Assembly (NCBI GenBank): GCA_003118195.1
Contig: BEXV01000005.1
Location: 994,693 to 1,020,310 of the forward strand
Direction of reading: 5' to 3'
From: Hemicentrotus pulcherrimus
Lineage: Eukaryota > Echinodermata > Echinoidea > Camarodonta > Strongylocentrotidae
DNA: 25,618 nt
Shown: positions 1-13,100 of the stretch, one piece after another
Position numbering within the stretch: the stretch's first letter is position 1
Layout of the letters: each line of letters starts with the position of its first letter
Notes under the pieces: model-generated
Told to the model about the DNA's origin: nothing
The model's database searches: none
Seen by the model: the letters and a program-made list of their open reading frames with translations, nothing else
Program-made: the position numbers and the translations under genes

Positions 1-940
1 GGGGGGGGGGATGTGGACATCCAGAAGGTATTTGGCTTTGGATAGCTGTTTTTTCAGTCATATTTTATTAATGTTTATGTAAATAAAGGGAGTGAAAGAT
101 AAAATACTCAAGATCTGTAAAAGATGCGACTTCTATACTGCTAAATGTTAAATGGAATGAATCAGGTTCCGTACTTTTGAAGTTGAACGTAAACCCACCA
201 AAATTCATTTCTCAGAAAACTCTAACTTGTTTGTAACTCTAGAAATCCATTGTGATGAGTTAGTTTAATTTCTGATCTGTTAATGCAAGGTCTTCCACAA
301 GGTGGTAATGGGTGGATCATGTAGTGTGAGGTAGGCTTCACATGCCAAATTCTTCTTCACGGCAAATTTGACTTTGTAATCTGAATGTCTTCTCGTAGCA
401 TCTGTAAAATGTGATTATTTCTGTGCGCTATATTGCCTATCCTTCAACTTATTTTTGCAAATCTTCCTGTAAATCTTCTTGTACTTCAAAAGTAGCCATG
501 TTTTATAAAATGAATTCTACAATTATCTTGTTGCACTTCAGGGTATTAACAGATTAAAGCGCAAGATCTTTTCTACCATTTTCTTGAGTATTTTAGTTAA
601 AAATAAAACATTTTATTACAGAATTGAATTTTTCATTGAAAGTCATTGGTATTTTTTTATATGGAATGAATATGGAATGAACTAAAAGGAATATCACTTT
701 GATATTAAGCAGGATTATTCACTAAAAACTTCTTCATAAACCAATATTACGCAACATCATTGTGCGCGGGATCAAAAACGTTCATATTCTCACTTTCTGC
801 GACAGGTGTTTTATTTCTTAAATTTTTACCAAGACTGAAGTTAATGTTGAATTTTTGTAATATTTCTTCATAAATATTTAATTAGATTTTCAGTTTGAAA
901 AATCAAGGCTGTGAAATCAGTGTGCATGAGTAATGAAAAG

Positions 941-981
941 ACCTGTCAATTTAGACAGGTGAAGTGAACATTTACTTCACC
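941..981. repeat. Two overlapping small hairpins
   Basis: acctgtc (941-947) pairs with gacaggt (954-960). The overlapping ggtgaagt (958-965) pairs with acttcacc (974-981). The shared ggt makes the two stems compete. No gene context explains them. Confidence 0.5.
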
Positions 982-3455
982 TATGGGTAATGGATGTGTA
1001 TTCGGGCCATCAAACATCAAACCAAGATCAAACACTACCAAACATGTCAACTCACACAAGAATAAATGAAAAATAAAGAGCAAGAAATCCTGTCTGTACC
1101 TGTTGTATATTCTCTTTCACTTGGAACAACTAGTGCAGACGCAACAATAAAACGTCCATCTTGTTACTTCAACAACTGCTCGTTCATTAAATTCCTCATC
1201 ACATAATAATACTATTAACAAATGTAGTAAAACCTGACATACAATATACAGTACATTGCTTCTCCTGTCTTCCTGTTAATATACACAACGACATACATTA
1301 TTATTTTAAATACATAGACGATCACAATCCGCTCATTTTTTTCTCTGCAAAGGAAAACGAGCCGACGAGTAAGAAACCTCATATTTGATACATATAAATA
1401 ATACAAGTAATCATAATTACATTAATAAGCTACTTCTCAAAAAAAGTGTACAAGCATTAATTCATTATATAGTTAGTTGCCTATAGACACATCTATGTTA
1501 AACATTCATCTCAGTATTATCACTTAGTAGCAAGGCAAATTATCTCTTCTCTTTCTTTAAAAAAACAAATAAAGCATTAATAAAAATCAACATTGTTATC
1601 TACGAATACAGGAAATCATTCCAATACTAGTTTTGCATACAGGTAAATGTTCGTACTCTTTGTCCCCTACATTTAAACCTTGGACAATTAATATGAGGTA
1701 CCGGTAAATAATCTTGATCTATAATTAATTTACTGAAAAGAAAAACCTGTATACCATCATGCTCCAATGACATAAATACATCTTCATAGACACAGTAGTG
1801 CACGCACATTACTCACAGCAAGCATCAATAGGTCTCACTCAGAAAAAAAGTAGAAGAAAACTCCCTAATTAGTCTCTACAATGAAGAAAAGTGGCCATTA
1901 CACATTTTTTTTTCCACACAACAATGGGGAGCAAGATGGAGAGAATACAGAGCAGGAGAGGTGCAGGCTTGGAAGACAGTCAAACTTTTGGCTAGCCTGC
2001 AGATTTAATTTACTAGAGATCTAGGACAGTGCCACTGTTTCATCTCGCATTGTGAACAGTATGCGGATAGAAATGGATGTGAACATGATTCTAGCGATTT
2101 AAGTTAACCCATGTAAGTTTATTAAATACAGGTGTAAACATTCACCAAATGCTTGAAAATCTGACATGAATTGTTAAAATGTTGAAACCCTGTTGAAATA
2201 ATTCCTCAATTTCCTTCCAAATTACCATCTCCACAAGAGAGAATACAACAATAGATTCTATCAAGTATCAACTGTCTCTTTATGTTATCTGACAAAACAG
2301 TGGCACTGTTTATAATTCTACAAAAGCCTACTCCATAAGCTATTTCAATACTAGTAGTCCAGTACACTAGACTCCTTCCAACTTGGCTTACCCTAAAAAG
2401 CATGGTTAAAAAGCAATCACACAAATTGCAATATATTTCATATTTCTATCCTCTCTAAACCTAACCATCTCTTGATATACCACACACACATAGAACAGGT
2501 ACATCAAGTTTTCATTTTATCATTTCGAAACAAGAAAAAACAATCCTGGCAAATTAAAGCTGACCATAAGGTATGCACAATGCATGATCAAGGTCAGACA
2601 GAATCTAAGAAATGAAGGGATCAATTAATGAGGGTTGCACTGAATAATCATGACGAGAATGAATAAGATTGCTATCTAGTATGCGCATCTTGCATTGCTA
2701 CAAGAAAAACAAGATTGCTTGGCAATCCGTGTATAATTCAGTGATCATCAGCAAAAGAAAAACTACAACTGCAATCATGCACTAAGGGAGAATATAAAGA
2801 GGTAAAAATGAATGGACATATGGACTGACTACTGAAAATGACAGTAATGGATCTAAGTAAGAAATGAGTTGCAAAATTTGCATCTGATCACACAATCCCC
2901 AAAACATCTTTCACATGATAATCTATAAATCTGTACAGAGCCAAGTTGGATCGACCTACACACGGTTAACAATGGAATATGAGCATTTTCACTGCAAGGT
3001 CCGTATGTTTCATTTTGATTGCATTCTTAGAAAATTATTAAGATCGATTTCATTCATGAAGTATAAGATTAGATCGCTCTCACTTTGAAATATTCATTCA
3101 ACTGTGCTACAAGTTCCCTACAGTCATAACTAAATTACAAGTAGCATCATACCTAAAGAATATTTTGTTCCTACTAGTACTGTTGCTTTACATGTTTATC
3201 TCCATTTAAAAGAGCGAGATAACCATCTATTCCTACACATTTTAACAGCTCTTAGAAACCAATCAAAATGTCAAATTACATATTCACTGATAAACTTTAC
3301 ATGATTAAAAACTACTCACTCACACTCCCGACTTCATTCCTTGTTTCAAGACAATTTCAAAATCATGTTCAAATGCTGCTTTGCCATCGAGACCTCAAAT
3401 TTTGTTTAATTTCAGTGATAGCATTTAGATTATGTGGGAGTAACAGAAATCAAGT

Positions 3456-3469
3456 GGGGGGGGGGGGGN
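3456..3469. repeat. Poly-G run ending in an ambiguous base
   Basis: Thirteen Gs followed by the only N in the window. Homopolymer runs are frequent sequencing and assembly break points. The base right after the N begins a 97-bp sequence found again 9.3 kb away. Confidence 0.9.
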
Positions 3470-3566
3470 ATAAATATGCAGGATCCAACTGAACTAGCGT
3501 CTGTGGATGGGACTACATACCTGGGTTGAAACTTTGTTGATCTGCTCACCATACAAGTTTTGTTTT
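3470..3566. repeat. 97-bp perfect repeat, copy A
   Basis: Identical base for base to 12757-12853 and in the same orientation. It starts directly after the N at 3469 and stops abruptly at 3566/3567, after which the copies are unrelated. It contains a BamHI-type ggatcc near its left end. On the minus strand it carries CAACCCAG|GTATGT, which looks like a splice donor, but no acceptor precedes it. Confidence 0.95.
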
Positions 3567-6392
3567 CTATGGAAATGCTATTCTTGTAAAAAGACCCCCC
3601 CCCACAAAATATTAGGAGGTTGGGGGAGGTAAAATGTAGACTAAAATGAAGAGGAGTGCTATATTAAAAGACAACACGGTACACTTCTGTTGGTCCTATG
3701 CACTTTGATTCATGTGTGGTTTTACTTGGTGAAGGTTTGGGTAATGTACAGCAGCAGCAGCCAAATCTCCTACATGTACTTGTAATTGAAAACCCAGCTT
3801 TGGTCGGCGGCAAGTCCTATACACTCATCTGCACATGACAACACTCTTCCAATCTGATAACAAAAGATTATCCTGTATTATTAGTTCATTCTTTAAACTT
3901 GCATAATAAAAATTACTAGGCATCATAGCATTGAGATAGCACACCTGGGTCCATATGAACACCAATCTTTGGACCCTACAAAGCTGTCATTCAAGTACAG
4001 TCTGCTGAGATCCAGAAAGGCATTATAAACTCCACGTATTAAAGAAGCTACTAGCAGTCGCCTTTCTAGCACTCTTGCAGACCAAATTATTGACCTAATA
4101 TCTCTACCCTACATCCCTTCTAATTGTCATTGCAACCGCTTCACAGTACAAATGACTTGTGCCCAACATTTCACAGAGTACAGCTAGAATTACGATGCAT
4201 CCCGTTCGTTGCTACATTTGAAATGTACCTACATATATAGAGATGTCATTCTAGGCACTTTATATCTTTAATGATAGGGAATATAAAACAGAGATAATGA
4301 ATTTAAAACCCACCCAGAAATGGGATGCAAACAAACTCAGGGTCTCTAGCGATATCAAAGCTACATTTACAGTTAATACTCGAGAGGGTAACAAAAATTT
4401 GAGTTTTATAGATACATGGTAAACAACAAAAATATTCACATTTGTACAGAATATGCAACACAAGATTGACAAAGATTATAAACAGGAAGCCAAAAATAAT
4501 TAAGTACATCTTATATTTTTTTACTCTTTTACAAAGAATTTCTGTTGTCATAAGTTAGGATACTATGTACTACTGAAAGACACAAACAAGGCTATTCCAG
4601 GAAATGATAAATTTAAATGCTGTAGTGGAGAAGGTATTAACAAATAAAGATTCTGTATGACTGATGCCAACTTATATTTGGTTAAAGAACAACATCTTAA
4701 TTTTGTATTTTACATTCAGTTCATCTTTTTAAACAAACATCCATGTTTGGGTTGATACTTCTATCAAATAAAAGCACTTTCTAATAATATTTGTTAAATG
4801 GCATAAACCTCTGGAAACGATTAAATATCGCATATCTGTAGGACCCGAAAATAGGTTTATAATATTGGTACTGACGAAACAACAAAAAAGGGATATGTTA
4901 TACAAATGGTTCTACAAAAGAACAATGGAACAAATTGCTAGTGACCTTATAAGTTGAAACCTAATCCCAACACTGGATGGAAAAGCTTTTCATGTGAATA
5001 CCACATTTTTGTTGCGAGCATAGAAAGCCAATATTGAGATTTTTGAAGCTTTCATTTCACACTGCAGTCAAATGAAGGCACATGGACTCCTTCTAAATCC
5101 ATATCATCAAGCTAAAATCATGAAGTGCTGAACCATTTTGTCCTGTTCTAACCAATGTACCTTTAATATGAATCAAACTTGCAACAATGAACCAAAAATT
5201 AGAGTTTCTACATGACCCAAGGCTACAAAACGATGTTTTCTCTAACTCTTTAATCTTCCTCGCAGACAGTGCAACTACAATAATCGCACAATTTGGCAGA
5301 GCTGCGCCTTTTTAGAGAGAAATTGTCTGATGAACCTAATTAAACCCTCATTTCTCATCATGGTAGCTTCCAGCACTACCATTTCTTATTTGCTTATATG
5401 TACTTCCACAAATAAAACAATGCCGCTACATTGTATTTATGCCTTTGGCTCTACCAGGGTGAGAAGAGTCAATCATTGATTCTACAAATTACTTTTGTGA
5501 CCTGCAAATACCTTTAAATGGTATAACAAAATCATCTTTTGGGAAAGTTTCTTCCATGGTACAAAAGTCCTTCAAAGAGTGCAATCTGTATTATTTCATA
5601 ACTCGACAGGAAATGCAATCTCATCTTCTTTTGCACCCCCAAATTACATCTCCCAATATCACAAACAAAATGACTGGCATTACACTGAATTTTGTGGTGC
5701 CAAGATTGATCAATTTAGGAGATTTGTTTATAAGGCCTTTCAATTTAAATGATGGACCGGTTCTAATGATGCTTAAAGAGAAAGTAGCATAAAGTGCCCT
5801 GAGCTTATTGTAGAATTAAATTAATCACTTATCTTATCATGGACATGTAGAAGTTCAATTTCCAATAGTCCAGGAAAAGAATCTGATACACAGAAAAGAA
5901 ATGCAGCGCTTTCTTCAACATGCTTAAAGATTGGTAAAAAATAATTGCAGAATGATCCTTTTCAAGTTTATCCTAAACTTGTGAATGCGCACAAGTAATT
6001 ATTGACTTGCCAGATTAATCACAGATTTGATATTGAAAGGGATGAAGCCTTGCTCAAGCTTTATACCAACAATATCCAGTGCTGAGTAGTATGAAAAACA
6101 ACTCAAAAGGAAATCGAAAGTTTCATTATGTTTACATTAAATTAAAAGTTTCATTAAATTTACATCACATGGCAGTAAAGAACAATCTACCATAAAGATA
6201 TCCCCTCTTTCATATTGAAGTACTTTATTAGACTGCTATTATACCTCAACCGTTAATGTTGTTAATACCTAGCATGTTCTTATCAGAAATATATTTGTTG
6301 GTGATATTGAGTACAATGATATAATAGGGCAATGAAAATGATATTGATACTAAATAAAGGTGATAACATGATTGATAAGGATGTGATGATTG

Positions 6393-6438
<46 letters not shown>
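6393..6438. repeat. (TGA)n trinucleotide microsatellite
   Basis: About 15 uninterrupted TGA/ATG/GAT units, with imperfect units on both sides (6381-6475). Poly-Met, poly-Asp/Ile and poly-His readings of this tract are artefacts. It lies left of the nearest poly-A signal, so it is transcribed with MRCK only if a distal site is used. Confidence 0.97.
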
Positions 6439-6613
6439 AAAGGTGATGATATTTGTGGTGTTGGTGATGATAATGATTGGGGCTAAAAAGGAGATTATCA
6501 TAGAATCCCTCCACACAAGAACTTGCCCTTTTCTTCATATCAAGTCAAAAATACATATGCAATCCTAGCTATATTTCATAGAGTTGCTTTTAAAGCTGCA
6601 TTTTCCATTAGAG

Positions 6614-6623
6614 TTTATTTATT
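6614..6623 (-). promoter_or_regulatory. CDC42BPA: Candidate MRCK polyadenylation signal (overlapping AATAAA x2)
   Basis: Two overlapping AATAAA hexamers read on the minus strand about 480 nt past the stop codon. They are the nearest perfect signals to the stop, so the 3'UTR would be roughly 0.5 kb and end near 6595. Further minus-strand AATAAA copies occur at about 6222, 2117, 807, 611 and 64, so a much longer 3'UTR cannot be excluded. Confidence 0.4.
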
Positions 6624-6775
6624 TCAAAGAAATTTTAATAAAATTTCTTGATGCTTAACACCCATGACGGTTGGCTCTAAAAACAGTGTTATAGGCTGGT
6701 GTTTGGTTTCAGCTAAGCACACCAGCAACAGACCTAAAAACTGACACTACACTTGCATCAGAGGGTTTCAAGGGA

Positions 6776-6792
6776 GGGGGGGGGGGGGGGGG
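6776..6792. repeat. 17-nt poly-G (poly-C in the MRCK mRNA sense)
   Basis: Uninterrupted run of 17 Gs preceded by agggA. In the minus-strand transcript this is a C-tract about 310 nt after the MRCK stop, so inside the probable 3'UTR. C-rich 3'UTR tracts can bind poly(C)-binding proteins in animals; any such role here is speculation. Confidence 0.9.
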
Positions 6793-7101
6793 AAGAGTAA
6801 TGCTTTCAGTGTTCAGGTAGCTGTTGAGCACGGGTTGACTTAGAGATCAGCTAGTGATTAAAAGTCTAGTGTTCAGGTCTGGTGTCAAGTGTTAACTTAG
6901 CATCCATATATGATCCTTAACATCCACAGTGCTAAGCACTTGATGCCTTCACTATTTCCTAAACACTAGTTGTGTGACCGGTGTTCAATACTGCCTACAA
7001 TGAATGACAATGCATTGGTCTTGACACTAACACCGAACTTGAAATCACTCAATGACACTCTAAGGGGAGGCTAAAGTCTTAGTGTTCTTCGTCTGCTGCC
7101 C

Positions 7102-7166
7102 TCATGATTGGTCTTGCTCTGCGTAGCTCATTCGATGAGGGGTAGGCGGCGTCCCAGAACTTGAGG
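7102..7166 (-). CDS. CDC42BPA: MRCK last coding exon
   Basis: 65 coding nt, in at phase 1: (A)[20 protein letters not shown] then TGA. The acceptor is cttttgttccag. The S-rich, TPPTPHR character resembles the Pro/Ser ends of vertebrate MRCK tails. Only the phase-1 frame continues the previous exon; the alternative frame starting [11 protein letters not shown] is also open, to a TAA at 7078-7080, and would need a different donor. The exon continues into the 3'UTR on the left. Confidence 0.75.
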
Positions 7167-10100
7167 CTGGAACAAAAGCAAACAGGAAATTTCTTAGTTT
7201 AATAGCTTGAAAAACCAATTAAGTGGTAATCGCAAATAATAAAAAGTATACCCCCTAGCCTATTGCAGACTTTGATCACCATCTCTGAATATTGTTCTAG
7301 AATTGGAGTGAATACACAACAAGTAATTTATTAGGAAATGTGTTGCTCTACTTTCTAAAATACGTTACAAAGTTGAACAGCTTGAAACTACAATTTGATT
7401 TACAGAATTTACAACAAAAATGTATATTTCAACAATCAAAAGTAAACTTGTGATCTTTCTTAAGGTATTTTGAACTAATCATTCTGTCACAAATCAAGTT
7501 GTTTGGCAAAATGGTAATGAAAATTTGACCCCAAAACATTCCTGAAACCACCTACCATAGATATGCATACACTGGACTACATATTCTGCTGGGAGTGTGA
7601 TCTTGGTATCATCACTAAACAACTATTTACTTCCTGTGCGATTCAATGGGCAGCTGTCATTCATTCATGCCATGTCTTTAGAATTTCAGTGTAAATTTTG
7701 TACGATTCCAAAAGGAATAGCAATTACTAACATGACAGAAAACACCACAATGCTTATAACATGACAGGATAAGATCCTAGAAACATATCCTCTCCTCTCC
7801 TACCTTCCTCTCCTAAGGAGTGTCTCGGGGAGTATCCCGAGAGATCCGGTGAACCCTGTGATCCCTGGGAACCATCCCGCGATGTGAGACTCAGCTCAAA
7901 GTTAGCTGCTCCTGACGGTGCCAAGCTAAGCTGGCCGTTCTGATCGGAGTCCCTGCTGAGGTTGATGACCGTGTTGGGTCTCTGCCTGGTCACACCATGC
8001 TGGACAGCCAATGGCTGACCGACCATGCTCTTGATACGGCCTGGCTTGCTCTCAGCTCCCTACATCAAAAGTAAGATTTACAATGAAGGTACTCATCTCA
8101 GTGGTCTCATAGGAGGATAGGTTATAGATATCAAGTTTTCATTCTCTTCTGGACGTCTTTTTTTTTTAACAGTTCACCAAAAAGGCATTTAAAAAATATT
8201 AAAAAATTAAATATTACCCTTGAAGGAAATCTTGGAACTGAAGTGATAACTACACATTCTAATTATAATTGATCTATATTTCATTTATCATAAAACATCT
8301 TAAAAGACATATAAAATACAAAACATGGGGTACAAGTTAAAGAGAAACATTTCAATAGAATAAAACAACAAAACTGTCATATGAATGTGGAGATAGCTAG
8401 GAAAGTTAAAGGCTTCATTTACTCTCACTCGTTCATTCATGTAGCGTTTGAGTATTCATACTTCAAGTTCAAGTTCAAGTTCAAGTTTATTTTTCCACAT
8501 GTGGTACTTACAGGAATATCCTGCAGCTTAGATAGGCTGTCTCCTGGTCCCATATGAGTGATATGACTGAAGTTACTAGGTGCTGAGATTATCACATTTC
8601 TGCAAAAAATGGGAACAAATCAAGCAAAGATTTTGTTAATAACAGGTTTGGATATTTTAAGAAAGTTGTGGGTTCATGCAGAACTGGCAATGTAAACTAT
8701 TACTGTTTGCATATTAGAATAGTCACTTATCCTTGTTGCATCAAAGAATTTAGATGAACATGACTTCTGTGTCTCAGTGAATAATGTAAAATTATTTATA
8801 ATAAAGGAGGATATTCTTTACCAGTGTTTAACCCTAGATAAACATTCCATACAATATTACATGTACAGTACAAACTATTCAGATTTTCAATTGAGAGTAA
8901 CAGTTTGCAACCTAATCAGTTTGCATTTACATCTGTATGTATGTACAATCAAAATTTTGACTGATAGGGGATTTTTGTTCTTGTATATATATCATCCAGT
9001 TTTAATTTAAGTCAATAGTCCCAACAATAAGAGCCGATATTCAAAATTTCTCAACGATATAAGTAGACTGCATTGCTACGTTTAGAGTCAAATTGATACT
9101 CTCCAGAAACAGTGTCCTTTTTCTGTTGCATATTTTTCCTACAGATTTAGCACTATTATAAAACAGTATAAAACAGTATAACACAGTCACACTATGAACA
9201 AGACAAAGAAAGCGGACAAAATATACAGTTCCTCAGGTACACAAAGGAACATCCCTTCACTGCTATTATGTAAAAAGGTGAATATGCATGTGACACCTGT
9301 TCTACACATTTTTACATAATAGCAGTGAAGGGATGTTCCTTTGTCTACCTAAGGAACTGTATATTTTGTCCGCTTTCTTTGTCAGTCATGTTCATAGTGT
9401 CACTAGGCCAAAATAATCCCAAATGCAATGCAATTCTTTGCCATTAGCCATAATGTCAATTCTTGTTCGATGTGCTGTCAGTTTGGTCTTGGGTCTGGCC
9501 AGTGTGACCGAGGTATCAAACAATACAAAATACTTGTCTAATCAGCTGTGTCAGTTGCATTCTCTAGGTTCTGTATTTTGTGAGTCAACTTTTTAAAGCT
9601 TCTACTATGTGCATTGTATCTTTTCAAAGATATAACAGCCAAATTTTGCAAACTATAAAATCATAACAGAAAGCTTCTACCCTGTGCATTGTTGGCCTGA
9701 GTCTGCCTGTCTATAGATGATTGAGGGGGCAGGAATAACAGCCATATTTATCATCTGATTTATTCCTCTTTACACTAGCCTGTGTCTTGTATTTCCTTTT
9801 TTTCCCCTTCTCTTGTTTGTGTTATTACCATAATTGATGTAATAATTCTTTATATACTAGGATTCTCCTTAAAAATTCCCTAAAAAGCCTGGTATGGCAT
9901 CATGATAACTTTCAGGTTCATTATATACATACGAAAAGCAATGAACCTTCTAGCACTATCACTCTTTTTTTACGGGTATAAAAGATTTCAAAACTTAAAG
10001 AGAAACTAGAAGTTAATCTGTAGTATCAATTTTATATCATGCTACGTTTGAGAGTTCCAATACATGCCACATACAGACCATATCAAATGCACTATCCTTC

Positions 10101-13100
10101 ACTTTGCATGCATATAGAGATTACTCACTGTAAAGAAGCATATCCAATGCATAAACCAAATGCATTAGGGAACTCAAGTGGTGGATATGTGTATGTGCTA
10201 TGTATTGGAAATCAGCTTTTTAGAATTAACTAAGAACTGTTGCTTTACTTAAAACCATTATATCAACTTTGATCTTTGGTTTTCTTAGTCTTTGCAGATG
10301 GATAGTTCATCATAGTAAATACTTCCATATCATAAAGAATTCTAATGAATTATATATATAGTAGTTGACAGATTAAAGACAGCCACATTCTTTATGTCTA
10401 ATATTTGACAATTATTTCTTTCACATTGCCCTATAGTGTATAATGACTAAAATTAGTCAGTTGTATTTAGTCAGTACAATACAATATTCAAAGTGATTAA
10501 TAACCCAATATAGCCACACAACCAAATATTAAAATTTGTAAGGTTAAATTGTTATGTTTCCCAATATTGAAAATGATTAGTTAATAATAACTGTAAACAT
10601 ATTACATGAATCATTTATTGTTTATTTATTTATCTATTCATTTATCCATGAGTTTTGTCAGTTATTTCTTTCATCTTTTATATGTTATTTTTAGTATCAT
10701 ATATATGTATTTTTGCACAACTCCAAGTAATAAGTACATTAAAATAATTTGATGATCAATGTCGAGGTTGAAATCGAGTCTAAAGTGATGAAATTGTAAA
10801 TAATAAACTCTTAATTTTGTTTAGCTTCCTCTCATGACTGATATTACTTTAGCTTTAATTCCTGTTTTGAAATTATATATCAGAACTGCACATTCTGAGA
10901 CTGGAGCACCAGTAAATTTTGTATTATTCAATTTCTAGAAAGCGGAAGTGTTGTAGGGGCTAGATTTTCCAGTGCTTATAATACATCCACAGGGGCATCC
11001 AAATATATCAAATCTTTAAAGAATTACTATCCATCAAATTTTCAAAATTTCCCCAAACTTTGCATTACCTTTAACATCCTAGATTTCAATTTTGCTACTA
11101 TTGGCATATCCTTCATTACAAAGTATTACTCTATCAGATAGCAAGCTAATGCACCTAAGACAAAAGAGGCAACAATAAATAAAATACAATACCTACGTAC
11201 CAGGAATGAATTTTAAACTTAAAATTACTACATAAGTCACTTTTATATATTGTATAGGCAACTGCATAAAACTGATTTGGGTATTCTAAGAACACACTGT
11301 TAAAACAATGGTTTAGGAGAAGAGATTCATGCATTTACTACTATGGTATCATCTTGAAACATCAATTCAATGTTCTATGAATCAGTGAATTCTCTATGAG
11401 TATGATCCAACTTTCTATGAACTTGAATACAGAGAGATTTAATAATATAAACTATATGTGCATTCGTGTAAATGGTGCTACATGTATATTGTCAATATTC
11501 ATAGATTTATACAGGAATGATAATACACATAGTGGGTTGGTTTGAATAAATTAAAATAATTTGCAACGTTAAATAGGACTAAGAAGACAAAAAACATGAT
11601 ACAGGCAACTAAGAAAAGAAAACAGGTAAATGATTTAGAATTAGCTATTAAAAGCAGCTGAAAAGGCCTATTTATGGATAACTCTGTATCTGCAATCAAA
11701 GATGGTAAAAATAGTCATCTACCCTGTTCATATAATTTCAAATGTATGTATTGATTCAGTGCCTGAAGGTGCTTTCCAAACAAACTTTTTTGTGTTCAGG
11801 ATGTATCAATGTGCATTTAGTGCTCAAACTTGATCTTTGATATCACACTTAAAAATAAAGATTGACTGTGTTCTTTACCCCTAAACATAGAATTCAAAGA
11901 GAGTAAGAGGTTTAACATTAGTATTCTTGTGTCACTACTCAAATTTTGCCTGACATACAAGGATTTTTCCTTTGATTTATTTATATCACAACTATATAAA
12001 AACTAAGCACTACCCATAACATTTGATTGAAGTCTATAAATGCAAGTTCTTAGCCTATGAGAGCAAAATTTGAACTCAACACCTATGGTCTACAGACACA
12101 CTATCACATTTAAAGCATTTCAAGAAGGCTCTTTAATAATCAAAGTAAAATTGTGCAATACTTCCATATCTAAGGCACATTTTTATTTTGAAAAGAGGAA
12201 AAGACAAACAAAATGCTGCAAACTTCATTGAAATAAATTTAAAGAAAAAAAGTAATCAGTAACTAATAAGGCAACAAAACCATCAGTAATGCTTGTTCTA
12301 CAGAAATGATCTTAACAAGACCAAAATTTATAACAACTGTACACTTTACAGAAAATAACAAAAATGAAAATAGCTGTTAATACCACAATGACATGGAGAC
12401 CATTTTAATCTAAATGCCACAACAATTGCATGCACATTTATCAGTTTTTTCTATTTTGAGGAATGAACCACTCAACTGGTGTAGTTAACGACGTGGTATT
12501 TATTAGTAAATATCAATAATTAATTAAATAAAATGATGGTGATATTTTGTGTAATAATATTCAGTAAAGATATGACCACTGTGTCACTTATGATTTAAAA
12601 ATGCTTTTAAAAGACAGAAAACAAAATAGAACAAATGATATACACTAAATGTGTCAATAAATGAAATGAATAAACAAAAAGTAATGAATCCACAAAGCTA
12701 AAGTTGATCAGAAAAGACATAGACTATGGGTTATAAAGAGCAAATCAGGCTAATAAATAAATATGCAGGATCCAACTGAACTAGCGTCTGTGGATGGGAC
12801 TACATACCTGGGTTGAAACTTTGTTGATCTGCTCACCATACAAGTTTTGTTTTTATCAAAAGGATAATGTAAAATAAACATACATGGTTCAATTATATGT
12901 TTTTCTATACCTCTACTTTTTTTTTTTTTTTTTTTAATGATTAAATTACATTGCAAAACCAGGCATATGAGTCAATATGAATGATTAACATGCAAGTTAT
13001 CAAAGCAAACGATCATATAAACAACATCTTGCATGGATACTATTAGAAGCAAACGTGGGGGTAATAAGCACAGCACGCTCATAAAATGTGCCATCTAGTG

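Larger units (their letters stand above)
1..6600. other. Gene-poor AT-rich stretch left of the MRCK 3' end
   Basis: No exon, RNA gene or conserved domain is recognisable on either strand. Open frames here (for example 1215-1406 minus, 4260-4551 minus, 5556-5792 plus) are short, lack protein-like composition and match nothing I know. The stretch begins with ten Gs, contains a 13-G run ending in an N at 3469, and a nine-C run at about 3595-3603. It may be intergenic or distal 3'UTR. Confidence 0.6.

Noticed and set aside
2026..2311. Two similar small palindromes (acagtgccactgt and acagtggcactgt)
   Set aside because: Short enough to arise by chance in 25 kb, with no surrounding structure or gene context.
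4260..4551. Overlapping minus-strand frames of 70 and 82 codons
   Set aside because: Low-complexity hydrophobic readings of AT-rich DNA, with no splice context or homology.
6283..6568. Open frames on both strands with long Met, His or Ile runs
   Set aside because: They are readings of the (TGA)n microsatellite and have no other protein-like content.
12750..12956. Minus-strand frame through repeat copy B that could be an extra MRCK exon
   Set aside because: No acceptor precedes it, it includes a poly-Lys run from poly-T, and the flanking exons already join in phase without it.
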